Notes under the pieces: generated by a model | The model's input: only the letters and a program-made list of their open reading frames with translations | Told to the model about the DNA's origin: nothing | Database searches by the model: none | Made by a program: the position numbers and the translations under genes | Source of the DNA: Adiantum capillus-veneris | Lineage: Eukaryota; Streptophyta; Polypodiopsida; Polypodiales; Pteridaceae | Direction: 5' to 3' | NCBI GenBank assembly: GCA_014529385.2 | Contig: CM043959.1 | Span: forward strand, 87,676,529-87,740,528 | Length of the DNA: 64,000 nt | In this document: positions 1 to 11,600 of the stretch, one piece after another | How positions within the stretch are numbered: the stretch's first letter is position 1 | How the letters are laid out: each line of letters opens with the position of its first letter

Positions 1-2060
1 AAAGGTGGTTGTTGTCCCAATACCGGTTGCGGTCTTTCTATCCCCATCGGTCCTGGTACATTTCCCGTTGGGTATCGAGATACTGGATGTACCTGAGGTG
101 GTGCTAATTGAGCAGGAGGTGCATACTGACGCTCCCTTACATACCCTTTGTTGTAATAGCACTCCTCTGTTGGATGGTTTGTCCATTTTTGTTCAATAGC
201 ACACCATTTCAGTGGTTTTGGCAATGGTTTTTGGTATGGTGCCATCCTTTTTAGAGCATCTTCTATCATTTGCTCTACATTTGGCATGGTTGTTGTTTGA
301 ACATTCTTTTTAGTGGTAGTCTCGCTCGCTACGGAGGAAGAGCTACTGGATGCAAAATCTGTATCCGCTGACACCTCTCCATAAACCGTACAGTTATCCA
401 CTAAGTACAATGCTTCTCTTGTTACTTGCTCGAAACTTGTACAAGCTTTCAAGTGCAAGTCCTTCTTGAGAGTGTCGTTTCTCAATCCTTCAATAAAGAG
501 AACAGATAGTCTGTCATCTTGTGGTCGTTCACGTACTGGACATCTCTCAATGTATTGTTTGAAGTGAAGTGAAGCTTCCTTCACTTTTTCGTGTTCTCTC
601 TGTTTAAAAGCATATATTTGTGAGACCGTATTGTGCTTAATCCCTCATTTTGAGAATTCCTCAGCAAACTCTCTTAGCAAATGGTCAATGTCATGGAATC
701 CCCCTCTGTTCAGTGGTTGAAACCATGTCAATGCCGTACCTTCTAGAGTAAGACCAAATCCCTCGTATTGTGTATGGAAATCTGTTATCTGCTCAGCTCT
801 TAAGACTTGCTTAAAGAGTGACACATGTGCATACGCATCTCCTGAACCACGATACTTCTTTGGCATACACTTGGCTACTTGAGATGGTCTCATACGTTTA
901 TGGTCTGCTACCAATCTCATTGCTCCTGTGTCCCGGCTAAAGCTTTCTCTAGCATCATGGACTTCATGGGCTACTCTTGTCGGTTCCCCTGCCCTGAGTC
1001 TACTACTAGGAGGTAAATGTGATGGTTCCGCTTCGAACCTTGGACCTGGAGTGGTATATGTGGGGATTGGAACTGCACTACCTCGATTCGTATCCATTGA
1101 CTCTCTGGAATGTAATGATCCCATTGGTCCGGGCTTCGAGTACTGAGGTTGGCTGAAAGAGTCAGCAGCCTGAATTCTTTGTTCTCCTGTTGTCATTGGG
1201 TTTTGCACTCCATTTTTTGGTGCTGGTCTTTGTGAGCTAGAAGTAACATAATATTGATGTAGTGGTCCCCCAAAGTATGTATATCCCTCTAATTCTTTCT
1301 TGCCCATTGTTGAGTATTGCCTCCCATACTTGTCGTAAGCGACAATTTTCACTTCCGATCCCTCTGTGTAGGTAAAGACATAAAGTCTTTTTTGGTCTGT
1401 CAACTCTCCCGTGTAGGGTTCTTCACATCTATAATAGAGATCTTGCTCCCCATTATTATATTTGTATAGCCCCACATAGATGTTATCAGTGTTGATCCTT
1501 GTAGTTTCATTCTCTCTTCTTAACCTCGCATCAGGGAAGTTCATTATTGGTGCTTTCTCCTCAAGTTCTTCATCTACTTTGGCTTTGGTGCCCATCAATC
1601 CCCACTTGTCCACAATGATAGGGTTTAGGACTACCAAGTACATGGTACCCTCGTCATCTAGATATCTATCTCCGCTATAGCTCACAGGCACTAAGTCCTT
1701 GAACTCACTAGGTCTATCTTCTATCTTTACACAATAGCGGTCCATTCCATCTTTGTAGATCTTGGCACCTTGCTCATTGTCGTACTGGTATTTTATGAAC
1801 AATAGCTTCATTGTGGCGGAAGGGTTTGATGGTCCTGCTGCCATATTTTCTCTGTTGTTCAGGTTCAAGTGTTCCAAGTGTTCGGTGAAAATCTCGTAAG
1901 ATCTCTCTGAAGAAGTATCAGAAACACTTGCTTCAAAGATCGGCTCTAATGGTTGCACCCAACTTTGGTTTACACTTCCCTCGGTTGATATGACACTTGC
2001 TTGTTCCCCTTGTTTTGGTTGGTTATTCTGGAGATTCCTGCCCGATCTCAAATTCATCAA
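1..2060 (-). pseudogene. Gag-like polyprotein of element A, one in-frame stop, continues past window edge
   Basis: An open frame from ATG 2060 (a second ATG follows directly) to a TGA at 645-647, then the same frame stays open to position 1. Residues about 85-285 form an unfamiliar region with the blocks KDGMDRYCVK, VDKWG, VGLYKYNNGE, YYRCEEPY and DKYGRQY. A Ty3/gypsy-type Gag capsid region follows (KYRGSGDAYAHVSLFKQVLR, GFGLTLEGTALTWFQ, FAEEFSK). After the stop come GIKHNTVSQIYAFKQ and CTSFEQVTREALYLVDN, then a Cys/His block KWCAIEQKWTNHPTEECYY. Elements B and C carry the same order. The stop replaces an Arg codon seen in C (FSKRGTKHNT), consistent with CGA or AGA to TGA. A role in RNA packaging into virus-like particles is inferred from the Gag family. 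Confidence 0.75.
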
Positions 2061-2225
2061 TTCCCCTAAAGGACTTTAACTTTTTCATCTCGGCAATTTG
2101 TTTTCCCAAGTTTTTGTGGTCAGAATTGATCCAAACTGATTGATACTTGGTCAATTGTTTAATCTTGTCAGTTGGACAACTTCTGTTTCATCAAGTGATA
2201 ATTTTGTTGCAGTTATGCTGAAAAA

Positions 2226-2942
2226 GACATTATACGCGTATGATGTCTTTTTTCACAGATTTGGACTATTTTGGTTATGCTCACTCTCAGTAGCCCCCTT
2301 ATGCTCTGTCCACTCACAAAATTCAGTTTGAACTCTGTTTGAGCAAGTTATGGCTAATTTAGGCTTTTCTTGGCAATTTTCCGCTTTTGACTTGTTTTGG
2401 GTCAATTATGATCCAAATGGGATGAAACTTGAAATATAACCTCTAGACAGCTATTACAATGGATCTGTGTTGGCAAAGTATCAAAATATGTCCAAAATTA
2501 GGTCAAAGACATCATACGCGTATGATATGTTTTTCATCAATTTGGGTCAAGACTTGATATTTATGCTTTCTACAGTGTTTGTAACAATCTTGTCAGGTCA
2601 GATATCAAAAATAAGCAGTGGATGTGCTAAAAGACATTATACGCGTATGATGTCTTTTGTCCCAGATTTTGACTATTCTTGGTTTTAAGCCTTCTCCAAT
2701 GTTTATAATTGAGTTTCAAGTGTTTTTGTCAGGTTTGAATGTAAAAACAAGATCTGAATCCAAAATTTCCTATTCTTTGTGTTTCTTGGACTCCGACTTG
2801 TCTTTTTGGGTTTCTTTGAGTGTTAATGCTCTTGTTTTAAGTTGAAATTAGGGTATAACCCCCCTTTTGAACACTCTGGTAAAGTCAAAATTTCTGTTTT
2901 GGTCTCTGTTTGGTCATTAAGACATCATACGCGTATGATGTC
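2226..2942 (-). repeat. Leader palindromes of element A (four sites)
   Basis: Four 22-bp near-identical sites at 2226-2247, 2508-2529, 2633-2654 and 2921-2942. The 20-bp core is ACAT-cata-CGCG-tatg-ATGT flanked by G and C. The site at 2921 is a perfect 22-bp palindrome; those at 2226 and 2633 have one mismatch (T for C in the left arm); that at 2508 has lost its right end. Spacings are 282, 125 and 288 bp, and flanking words recur (CAGATTTxGACTATTxTTGG after the sites at 2226 and 2633), so the sites sit in degenerate tandem repeats. They lie between PBS and gag, so they would be in the 5' untranslated leader of genomic RNA. Function is unknown: RNA dimerisation, hairpins or dimeric protein sites are all possible. 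Confidence 0.85.
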
Positions 2943-3462
2943 GAAAGTTGCAGATTTCCAGTTTTTTGGCACAGAATCCTTCCTAAAGCTTTCTCAAGTG
3001 CTCAGCAACTCCCAGATACACAGAAAATTTCTCTGACTTTTGTTTATTGCAAGTTTCACTACTAACGCGACGATTTAGTGATCTAACATGCAATCAACCA
3101 TATCAAGCAAATACTCCAATGATTACTAGCTCTAGATCAGGATCAAATGAAGACCTACCTAAGCTATTCCTAATCATAAAATGGGTTTGGTAATTGTGAT
3201 TTTAAAGAGATCCACTGCCACTCACGGACTAGCAAATTCTTCTTCTATCAACAACTACTCAACACCAACAAAACAACAAACAAATCTAAGCTAAACTAAA
3301 AATACTGTCAACACGGAAAACCCAGGAATACCCCACTTCCTAGTATCTCTCGAGATCTTCGAAGTCCACCACTCCTAGATCTTTTCTAACTAAAGTATAC
3401 AAAGTAGTTTATACGACTCACGTCGTAGGATTAGTCTAAGGTCACCTACTTAGGGCTGTCGT

Positions 3463-3479
3463 CCCTGGCAGCGGCGCCA
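3463..3479 (-). other. Primer binding site of element A (tRNA-Asp-like)
   Basis: On the minus strand the sequence is TGGCGCCGCTGCCAGGG, two bases inside the LTR end. From memory, plant tRNA-Asp 3' ends complement TGGCGCCGTTGCCGGGG, so this would match with two mismatches. The same type of PBS is seen in element C, supporting a common lineage. Confidence 0.75.
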
Positions 3480-4105
3480 AATGTTAAGGCGGTTACGCCG
3501 CTAGCGGAAGCTAAATAGCGAGAACTCAACCAACAACAGAATTTTTCAGACGAGAACGGAGCTTGACCCGCAGGCGCATGGAAACAACTAGGTGGGTGTC
3601 AAATCACCTACTCGACCTTCTAATGACAATCACTACTAAGGAAATCAAATCTAAGTTCTAAAATACGCAAGTGACTAAAATCCGTACTACGAACGAATGT
3701 TATACGAAACAGGATCTAGAATCATTGAATCGATCTCAAATTCAAGGGGAAGTCTATACACTAGGTAAGAACAACACCCTAAAGACTTGAACTGCAAACT
3801 CAATCTATAACCACTCCATGCGGTAAACGCATATGAAGACAGGCCGAAATATACAGGTGACCGAAACTTGACCCCGATGGTACTAATGTGTAGCTCTACT
3901 CGTTGTGGTTCTATAGATATGCTGCACGCTCAATTCCGACACACGAGTTGGAAGAAAACTCACACCGAAGCTTGTAGGAACTTACCACACATAGAAGCCG
4001 ATAGCGCGCACTCTTGGTATCTGTGCGTAGCTCTCGCCGTTGCTAACACAATGGCGGTGTCGCTTCTCCAATGGCGGCTCCGTAGCTCGCGTAGCAAGTA
4101 GATAA

Positions 4106-4107
<2 letters not shown>

Positions 4108-4190
<83 letters not shown>
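4108..4190. repeat. (CT)n microsatellite in the LTR
   Basis: About 83 bp of CT repeats with a short TTTC interruption near 4150-4160. On the sense strand of element A it is a GA tract about 70-150 bp downstream of the TATA motif, so it would probably lie in the transcript. Confidence 0.9.
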
Positions 4191-4192
<2 letters not shown>

Positions 4193-4260
4193 ACACAGTC
4201 ACAGCGCTCAAAAACTCACTTTGATTAATAATCTGAATCTCTAGGTTACAAAAACTTTGG

Positions 4261-4268
4261 CTTATATA
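4261..4268 (-). promoter_or_regulatory. TATA box in LTR of element A
   Basis: TATATAAG on the minus strand within the LTR, upstream of the GA tract in transcription direction, at the right place for a U3 promoter. Recognition is by motif and position only. Confidence 0.45.
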
Positions 4269-4421
4269 CCTCAGCCTTGGAGGTGAGAACATATCTAACT
4301 AATTACATCAGCAAGTGAAATTACTTCGGGATTACAAGCTGGAAACTCAATTGAGTCCCGTTACTTAATGAATGGCTCAAATCAAAATTAATGTCGGAAA
4401 GACATTTATTACAATCAATGG

Positions 4422-7169
4422 TTACAAAATGATGAGTGTGAGCAAAAATGTGGGTGTGATCCTCTGCTGGCTCAACAGAGATCCAGTCTCAAATTCCTCT
4501 ATTGGTGGTAGAAACACTCCTCGTTCATCACCAGTCTTGTCTACTCGTCTTCTTAGGTCATCGGCTTCATTGGCCTCTCTGACTTGTTTCCACAATTCAT
4601 CAAGACCATCTATCTCTTTACAATCCTCAGGTATAGCTTGGTGAAATCCCTCAGAAGAGTTATCCATGGTATTCAGTACTATCCTTGGTTCTAATGCTGG
4701 GTCTGTGAGGTTTGGTCTGTGCTCATGACTAGAACCTGGCTCTTTTAGTTCCTGGTTTTGTGGGATTACTTGTGTAGGCATGACACGGATCACATCCTCA
4801 GGTTTTGCAACTCGTGGTTCTAGTAAAGTTTGGGCTATTTGAATCATTTTCTGGCACATTTAAAACCATTGCTTTTCTAGTTCCGCATCTGGATATGTCA
4901 TCCACCTGTGTTCTTGGGTTTGGTTGTTTTTTAGCATCACATCATAGGATTTCAAGAGGGCATCTAATGTCTCATTAACCTTCTCTGCCAACACAGATCC
5001 TCCTAAACTAGCACTTCTCGGTTTCTCATCCGTGGATGGTTCTTCTAGAGGTTTAACCATCTGTGTAAGAGAAGGTGCCTCCTTTTCCTCATGTTGTTTT
5101 ATCTTCTCCTCAGCTTTGGTAAGCTTCTCAGCTAGGGATTTTTTCTCTCGTTCCCTGCGTGCTTTCATCCTAGTCTTTCTAGCTTTCCAACTATTTTGTT
5201 TGCTCTTGGTTTTCTGACTAGGTGCGTCTCTCTTTGGTCCATTATCTGTCTTTGGACTCATGTCACTTTCCGTGTTCTTTGTCTCTGGATTCTCACCAGC
5301 TTTCTTTTGAGCTTGTGCTCTCGTAACCACTTGAACTGGTATGACATTTTCATTTTCTGAGCTACTATGTAGCTGAACAATCCCTGATACATTTGTCGTG
5401 ATTTTCCTGATTTGGTTTGGGTTTTTCGGACAATCGGGGATCAAGTGAGTGATACCACACTCAAGACAATAGGCATTTACTTCAGTGATCTCCGTATGAG
5501 GACATTGTTTGACCAAGTGGTTGTCGCGACTTTTGTGACAATCTGTCTCTGGTTGAGGAGATTCTTTTAGCATTTCCTTTTGGCTATAAGCAAGCTTTGA
5601 CCTAGATAAGCCGCTATTTGCATTGTACCGGCCTCACCACTCCATGTGTTTCTCTCACATTTTGTTGCTCCGAAGGGTAGTACTCACTTTGGTTGTTGTA
5701 CCACATTGTAGCTAGTACTGGCATTGGTTTATTTGATGCTTCCATCATTGGCATGTATCTCATGTCTACCTGCATTCTAGCACCTGGCAGCGGAGGTTGT
5801 TGTCCTAAGACAAGCTGTGGCCTTAAAACTCCTACTGGTCCTGGCGCATTCCCCGTAATGTATCTAGGTGGAGTAGGTGCTTCTGGAACAGGTTGTACAT
5901 ACCTCTCCCTAGCATTTTCCATGCTATAATAGCACTCTTCCCCTGTATGGTTCGTCCATTTTCTCTCAATTTCACACCACTTCGGCTCTCCCGAATCAGA
6001 CCTTACAAGAGGAATCAACCTCTTGACCAAGTCGTCGAGATAAGCTTTTCTTGATCAATAGGTGCCGTTGGCTTGGCAATGGACTCACTTATCTGTGAAA
6101 CACTGTTCTGAGAGGATGTGTCATCTCCTTGACTCTTTAAGTCCTCTTCTTTGTATGCCTCACAATTATCCACTAGATAAAGAGCTTCTTTGATCAACTC
6201 GTTTAGCGTCATCCTCCTTATCATATGCAGATCCTTCTGAAGACCAGCATGTCTCATTCCCTGGATAAAGATCAGCATCAGTCGTGCTTGCGTAGGTAAT
6301 TCCGCTCTCGGACAGAGCTTAACATATCCCTTGAGCCATAATGATGCTTTGCATACTGATTCATCCTCTTTTTGTTTGAATCTATGGATTTGCGAGACCG
6401 TGTTGTGAGCAATGCCTTTTGGCGAGAATTCTTCAATAAACTCCTCAAACAGCTCATCTAGGGTCTCAAAATCCCATTTTTCCACCGAGTCGAACCATGT
6501 AGCTGCATCATCTTCTAGAGTCAATCCAAATCCCGCAAACTGTGTCGCAAAATCTGAAACTTCCTCTACTCTAATCACTCTTCTAAAAGCTGTTATGTGA
6601 TCTCTCAGATCTTCATCTCCGGAGTATTTTCTGTTTACCCATTTCTGGACTTGGGATGGTCTAACTCGTTGATTGTCTACAAGTCTAACCAGAGAATCTC
6701 CCAATCCTTCTCTCATTATCACTCTCGAAGGGAATCCTGGTGGCTCTCTTCTTGGAATTCCTATAGGAATTTTTGTGTTTGGTGGAGGCATTTGTGGTCC
6801 TTCATTGACCAAATATCCACCTCTTTCTAGTACAGTTTGTGGATTTGTGCTTTCTACAACTCTGTATTCTCGTCCATACTTGTCGACAACTATAGATCTC
6901 CATTGACAGTCGACTTCGTATGTGTAGACATATAAGAGCTTGTAATCCGTTATCTCTTCTAGGTATGGATCTGAGCACCTATAAAGATTGACCTCATTGT
7001 CGTCAATGTATCTATATAGTCCTTCACTCTCATGACCAATCATCCAAACTCTCTCAACAAGATGGGTCTTTATCAATTGCAAGTTTGGAAGATCCATTGT
7101 GGGAGGATATTCCTCTATCGTCGGGATCTCCAAGCTTGTCTAAGCTGCGTTTGAATCTAGGGTAGACAT
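4422..7169 (-). pseudogene. Gag-like polyprotein of element B, degenerate
   Basis: A Gag relative of elements A and C. The likely start is ATG at 7169, with an in-frame TAG at 7140-7142. The blocks GLYRYIDDNEVNLYRC, DKYGREY, KYSGDEDLRDHITAFRRVIR, GFGLTLEDDAATWFD and EEFSPKGIAHNTVSQI match A. The frame shifts near 6015-6030; the next piece holds KWCEIERKWTNHTGEECYY. After another shift near 5600 come Cys/His knuckles (CHKSRDNHLVKQC and the non-canonical CLECGITHLIPDC, C-x2-C-x3-H-x4-C), a charged coiled-coil-like stretch (about 5100-5230), an in-frame TAA at 4860-4862 and a C-terminal part ending at 4422. No protease or pol follows before the LTR of element A. B lacks about 100 N-terminal residues present in A. 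Confidence 0.7.
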
Positions 7170-7987
7170 GATTTCTGGGCTTAAGAGATTTTGCTTGGTT
7201 CAAGTAGACTTAGTCCAATGTGTTCAAGTGCTGTGGTTAGGGAAAAGTCGAAACTATGTCCAAAACCGCAACCGTTTCGTCACAATTCTCGCAAATTATC
7301 GCTTTCAGACACCCCTAACTTGAGGATGAATTTTGAGGCCTCAAACGATGTTTTTTTCAAAGTTTAACTATATGGTTGCCCTAGAGATCTGTAGAGCCGC
7401 TCTCAGGCTACGTTTTGATATAAAAACTTTTCCGATCCGATACCGTTTGTGAAAGTTATGGCCAAAACAGTGAAATGCAGTTTAGACTGGTCAAAATGAG
7501 TCCAAATTCAATTTTAAAAGAAGATTTGGGATCTCTGTGACACTGTGAACACTCCTGTATGGTCAAAAGTACAATTGGCCCCTAAAACTAGCCTAGAGAC
7601 ATGCTACGCATAGGATGTCTATATGCTCAGAATTTAACAAAATTTAGTCTAGAGACTCCCCTTAAGTCCAGCAACACAATGGTATGCTCAGAATTTCATT
7701 TGGACCTAAAAATGGCCTTGAGACATCCTACGCGTAGGATGTCTTTTTCCTTAGAATGACTTGAAATTTTCACCCCAGCTTCTCCTTGATGTGCTGATCA
7801 CAGTGGTGTGCTCATAGGTTTTGGTTTGGAGTCCTAAATCAAGCTAGAGACATCCTACGCGTAGGATGTCTAACTACGCAGATTTTGTCCAAACTTGATC
7901 CCAAGATTCTCCTAGTGCTCAGCAACCCAATGGTATACTCAGAATTGAATTTGGATGCCAATAGGTCAAGATTTAGGCTGCAAGAGC
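7170..7987 (-). other. Leader of element B, truncated by satellite
   Basis: Sequence upstream of the element B gag. It contains the palindrome-bearing 125-bp tandem units and shares words with the element A leader (for example AGTGCTCAGCAAC at about 2997 and 7915). No PBS or LTR is found beyond it: at about 7988 it changes abruptly into a 55-bp block identical to satellite sequence near 9458, so element B is 5' truncated. Confidence 0.65.
7598..7870 (-). repeat. Leader palindromes of element B (three sites in about 125-bp units)
   Basis: Sites at 7598-7619, 7722-7743 and 7849-7870. The core is ACAT-ccta-CGCG-tagg-ATGT flanked by G and C. The second and third are perfect 22-bp palindromes; the first has two changed positions, one a CpG to CpA change in the centre. 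Spacings are 124 and 127 bp, and the intervening sequence repeats (ATGGTATGCTCAGAATT, CAGCAACxCAATGGTAT), so this is a tandem array of about 125-bp units. Confidence 0.88.
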
Positions 7988-8660
7988 TTCTAGAAGTGTT
8001 ATGATGGCCAAGCGTTGAATACACTTAACTTTAAGACATGGTTAGGAGTCCTAAATGAGAAAAGATCTAAACATTTATGTCTTATTATTTAAGTAAAAAT
8101 AGCTACGCACATAATCAAATACATATCATTTAGACGGAATCCAAACTTTTTAATTATGGCTCTGTCTATTCTTCTTGTGCAGGTACATGCATTGTGTTAA
8201 TAATATTCATGCATTGTATGTATAGACGTATGAGTGACTGTGTGATTATTTTTCTTGTGTAAAGGTTCTATGTACACACTTAAACGTACATACTTATAGG
8301 TAAAAATAAGAATGTACACGATAGTGTAAGTTTGAGTAGACTTACTTGTGAGTTTTGGTGAGGCTGATTCTTGCACTGAGGTTTGCTTTGGTATTGTTTG
8401 GCTGCTTTCTGTCCAATGCGTCTCAAACTGTGACTTTCATTTTTCTTTCTCAACAAAGGTATCATAGCTTAGTGTCAAAGACCTAGTGGGATAAAATGAG
8501 AAAAGATCTAAACATGAAGAAAAACAAGCTATTATATTAATTTCACCTAGGTTGCTAGTTGGCCCTAGGGTTTAGGGTTGAGGTTCAGGTTGAAATTGAG
8601 ATTGAACAAGTAGTGAAACTTGCTCTCATGTTGTAACATCTCCGTGATACATGGTCTTAT
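7988..8660. other. Unclassified junction region with a 22-bp direct repeat
   Basis: Positions 7988-8043 are identical to satellite sequence near 9458-9513. The rest is AT-rich and has no recognisable gene. A 22-bp exact direct repeat (AAATGAGAAAAGATCTAAAC plus AT) occurs at 8053-8074 and 8494-8515, bracketing about 420 bp. That is too long for a target duplication; it may be a segmental copy or the ends of a small element. Confidence 0.5.
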
Positions 8661-8679
8661 ATGTTTTCTTCACAAGTGA

Positions 8680-11600
8680 TTATATGTTAAGGTTGGCCAA
8701 GTGGTGGATCTCGGGTTTGAGTTTCACTCTACAAGAAACTTTAAATTTAGGTGAGAAAATTTGAATTCAAGCGAGAAAATCGAATTGGAGCTTGGTAATT
8801 TGAATTCAAGCGGGAATATTCAAATTGAAGTGGGAAACATTTCAAGGCTTGGTTAAAATGGCCAAGTGGTGGACCTTTAACACACCAAACTTCAAAAAAT
8901 CATTAGAATGGCTAGGTTTGGATCTTGGATGCACCCACCTACCGATAGTGTTTTAGAGTGACCAAGTGGTGGATCTTGGATGCATCCACCTCCCAAGACT
9001 TGGTTAGCATGGGTGAGTGGTGAATGTTGGATGCATCCACCTTCAAGACTTGGTGAGAATGGCCAAGTGGTGGATCTCGGGCTTACCTAGCCCACATATT
9101 TTGTTTAAAACTGCACTTTGTTGGATGTAGGGGAAACCAACCATTGCATCTACCTTGCAAGACTTGGTTAGAATAGCTAGGTGGTGGATCTAAGGGCTAC
9201 CTATCCCACACACTTGGTTTAAAGGTGGAAGCTTTGTAGATTTAGGAGACATCCACCATTGCATCCAATTTCCAAAACTTGGTTAGAATGGCCAGGTGTT
9301 GGAGCTTGCATGCACTCACCTTCTAGGACTTTCTTAGAATGGCCAAGTGGTAGATATAAGAAATACCCTTTTCCCATACTTTATTTCAAATTTCAAGGTC
9401 AAAATGGTCAACTGGTGGATCTAGAGTCTACTTATGCCACAAACTTTGTGTAAAATTAGAAGTGTTATGATGGCCAAGCGTTGAATACACTTAACTTTAA
9501 GACATGGTTAGGATGGCCAAGTGGTGGATCACCCACCTACCAATACTTGGTTAGAATGGCCAAGTGGTGGTGGATGTATGGTCTATGTTTCCTACAAACA
9601 CTATTTAAAATTGATAGATGGTGGGCGTAGGAGAAACAAACCATTACATCCATCTTGCAAGATTTGGTTAGAATGGTCAAGTGGTGGATCTTAATTGTAG
9701 CCACCTTTAAGACTTGGTTAGAATGGCCATGTGATGGATTTAAGGTCTACATATTATACACACTCTGTTTGAAATGGGAAGTTGGTGGATGTAGGAGAAA
9801 CCAACCATTGCATCCACCTTGCAAGATTTTGTTAGAATGGCAAAGTGATGGGTCTTAGTTGCAGCCACCTTTAAAACTTGGTTAGAATGCCCATATTCCA
9901 CCTTGTAAGATCTGGTTAGAATGGCCAAGGGGTGGATTTTGCATGCAACCACCTTCAAGAATTAGCTAGAATGTCTAAGTGGTGGATCTAAGGTAGACTA
10001 CCTTTCTCACACACTTAGTTGAAAGTTGTAAATTGAAGGATTTAGGAGACACCAACCATTGCACCTACCTTCCAATCTTGGTTAGAATGGCCAAGATTGA
10101 AAGTTGAAAGTTGTAAATTGAAGGATTTAGGAGACACCAACCATTGCACCTACCTTCCAATCTTGGTTAGAATGGCCAAGTGTTGGATCTTGGATGCACT
10201 CACCCTCTAGGACTTGGTTAGAATGGCCCACTGGGGAATATAAGGTCTACCTATTTCACACACTTTATTTGAAATTGCAAGGTGATGGATCTAGGAGACA
10301 CCAACAATTGGATCCGCATTTCAAGCTTTGGTTATAATGGCCAAGTTTGTGGATCTTTGATGCAACTACTTTCTAAATCTTAGTCTGAATGGCCAAGTGG
10401 TGGATCTAGGATCTACTCATCCCATAAACTTTGTGTAAAATTACAAGTCTTATGATGGCCAAGCGTTGAATGCACCTAACTTTAAGACATGGTTAGAATG
10501 GCCAAGTGGTGAATCATGGATGCACCCACCTATCAATACTTGGTTAGAATGGCCAAGTGGTGGATCTAAAGTCTACATATTGCACACACTTTGTTTAAAA
10601 TGGAAAGTTGGTGGATGTAGGAGAAACCACCCATTGCATCCACCTTGCAAGATTTGGTTAGAATATGGAGTTGGTGGATGTAGGAGAAACCAACCATTAC
10701 ATCCATCTTGCAAGACCTGGTTAGAATTGCAAGTGGTGAATTTTGGTTGCAACCACCTTCAAGAATTGGTTAGAATGGCTAGGTGGTAGATCTAAGGTCT
10801 ACCTTTCTCACACACTTTGTTGAAATTTGTAATTGGAGGATTTAGGAGACACCAACCATTGCACCCACCTTCCAAAATTTGGCTAGAATGGCCAAGTGTT
10901 GGATCTTGGATGCACTCACCCTCCAGAACTTGGTTAGAATGGCCCACTGAGAAATCTAAGGTCCACCTATTTCACACACTTTATTTGAAATTGTGAGGTG
11001 GTGGATATAGGAGACACCAACGATTGGATCCACATTTCAAGCCTTGGTTATAATGGTCGAGTGGTGGATGTTTGATGCACCTACTTTCCAAGTCTTGGTC
11101 TGAATGGCCAACTACTCATCCCACAAACTTTGTGTAAAATTACAAGTCGTATGATGTCCAAGTGTTGAATGCACCTAGCTTTAATAAATGGTTAGAATGG
11201 CCAAGTGGTGGATCTACAATCTACCTTTCCTACAAAACACTATTTAAAATTGATAGACGCTGGATGTATGAAAAACCAACCATTGCATCCACCTTGCAAG
11301 ATTCGGTTAGAATGGCCAAGTGGTGGATCTAAAGTGCATCCACCTTCAAGGCTTGGTTAGAATGATGAGGTGGTGGATCTAAGATCTGCATATTCCACAC
11401 ACTTTGTTTAAAATGGGAAGTTGGTGGATGTAGGAGAAACCAACCATTGTATCCACCTTTCAAGACCTGGTAAAAATGGGTAAGTGGTGGATCTTGGATG
11501 CACCCACCTTCAAGAATTGGCTAGAATGGCTAAGTGGTGGATCTAAGGTCTACCTTTCTCACACACTTTGTTGAAATTTGTAAATTGGAGGATTTAGGAG

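Larger units (their letters stand above)
1..4426 (-). mobile_element. Element A: gag-only Ty3-like LTR retrotransposon, 3' part off window
   Basis: Read on the minus strand, the order is 5' LTR (about 4426 to 3482), primer binding site (3479-3463), a leader of about 1.4 kb with four palindromes, then a long gag reading frame from 2060 that runs off the window at position 1. The inner LTR edge is clear: TGTTAAGGCGG starts two bases from the PBS. The outer edge is inferred from the roughly 0.9-kb LTR of relative C and from a TG..CA-like end near 4426, so it may be off by tens of bases. No protease, reverse transcriptase or integrase is visible, but the 3' half is outside the window, so absence of pol in A itself is not proven. 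Confidence 0.75.
3482..4426 (-). repeat. 5' LTR of element A
   Basis: The inner end is TGTTAAGGCGG on the plus strand, directly beside the PBS, and resembles the TGTTAGCGGG end of the element C LTR. A TATATAAG motif in minus orientation lies at 4261-4268, and a long CT/GA microsatellite lies downstream of it in transcription direction at 4108-4190. The outer edge near 4426 is inferred from LTR length and the start of element B coding sequence; no target duplication can be tested because the 3' end is outside the window. Confidence 0.6.

Noticed and set aside
2226-2942. Palindromes as miniature inverted-repeat transposons
   Set aside because: They are only 22 bp with no loop, no flanking target duplications, and sit at matching places in three related elements, so they belong to the elements rather than being insertions.
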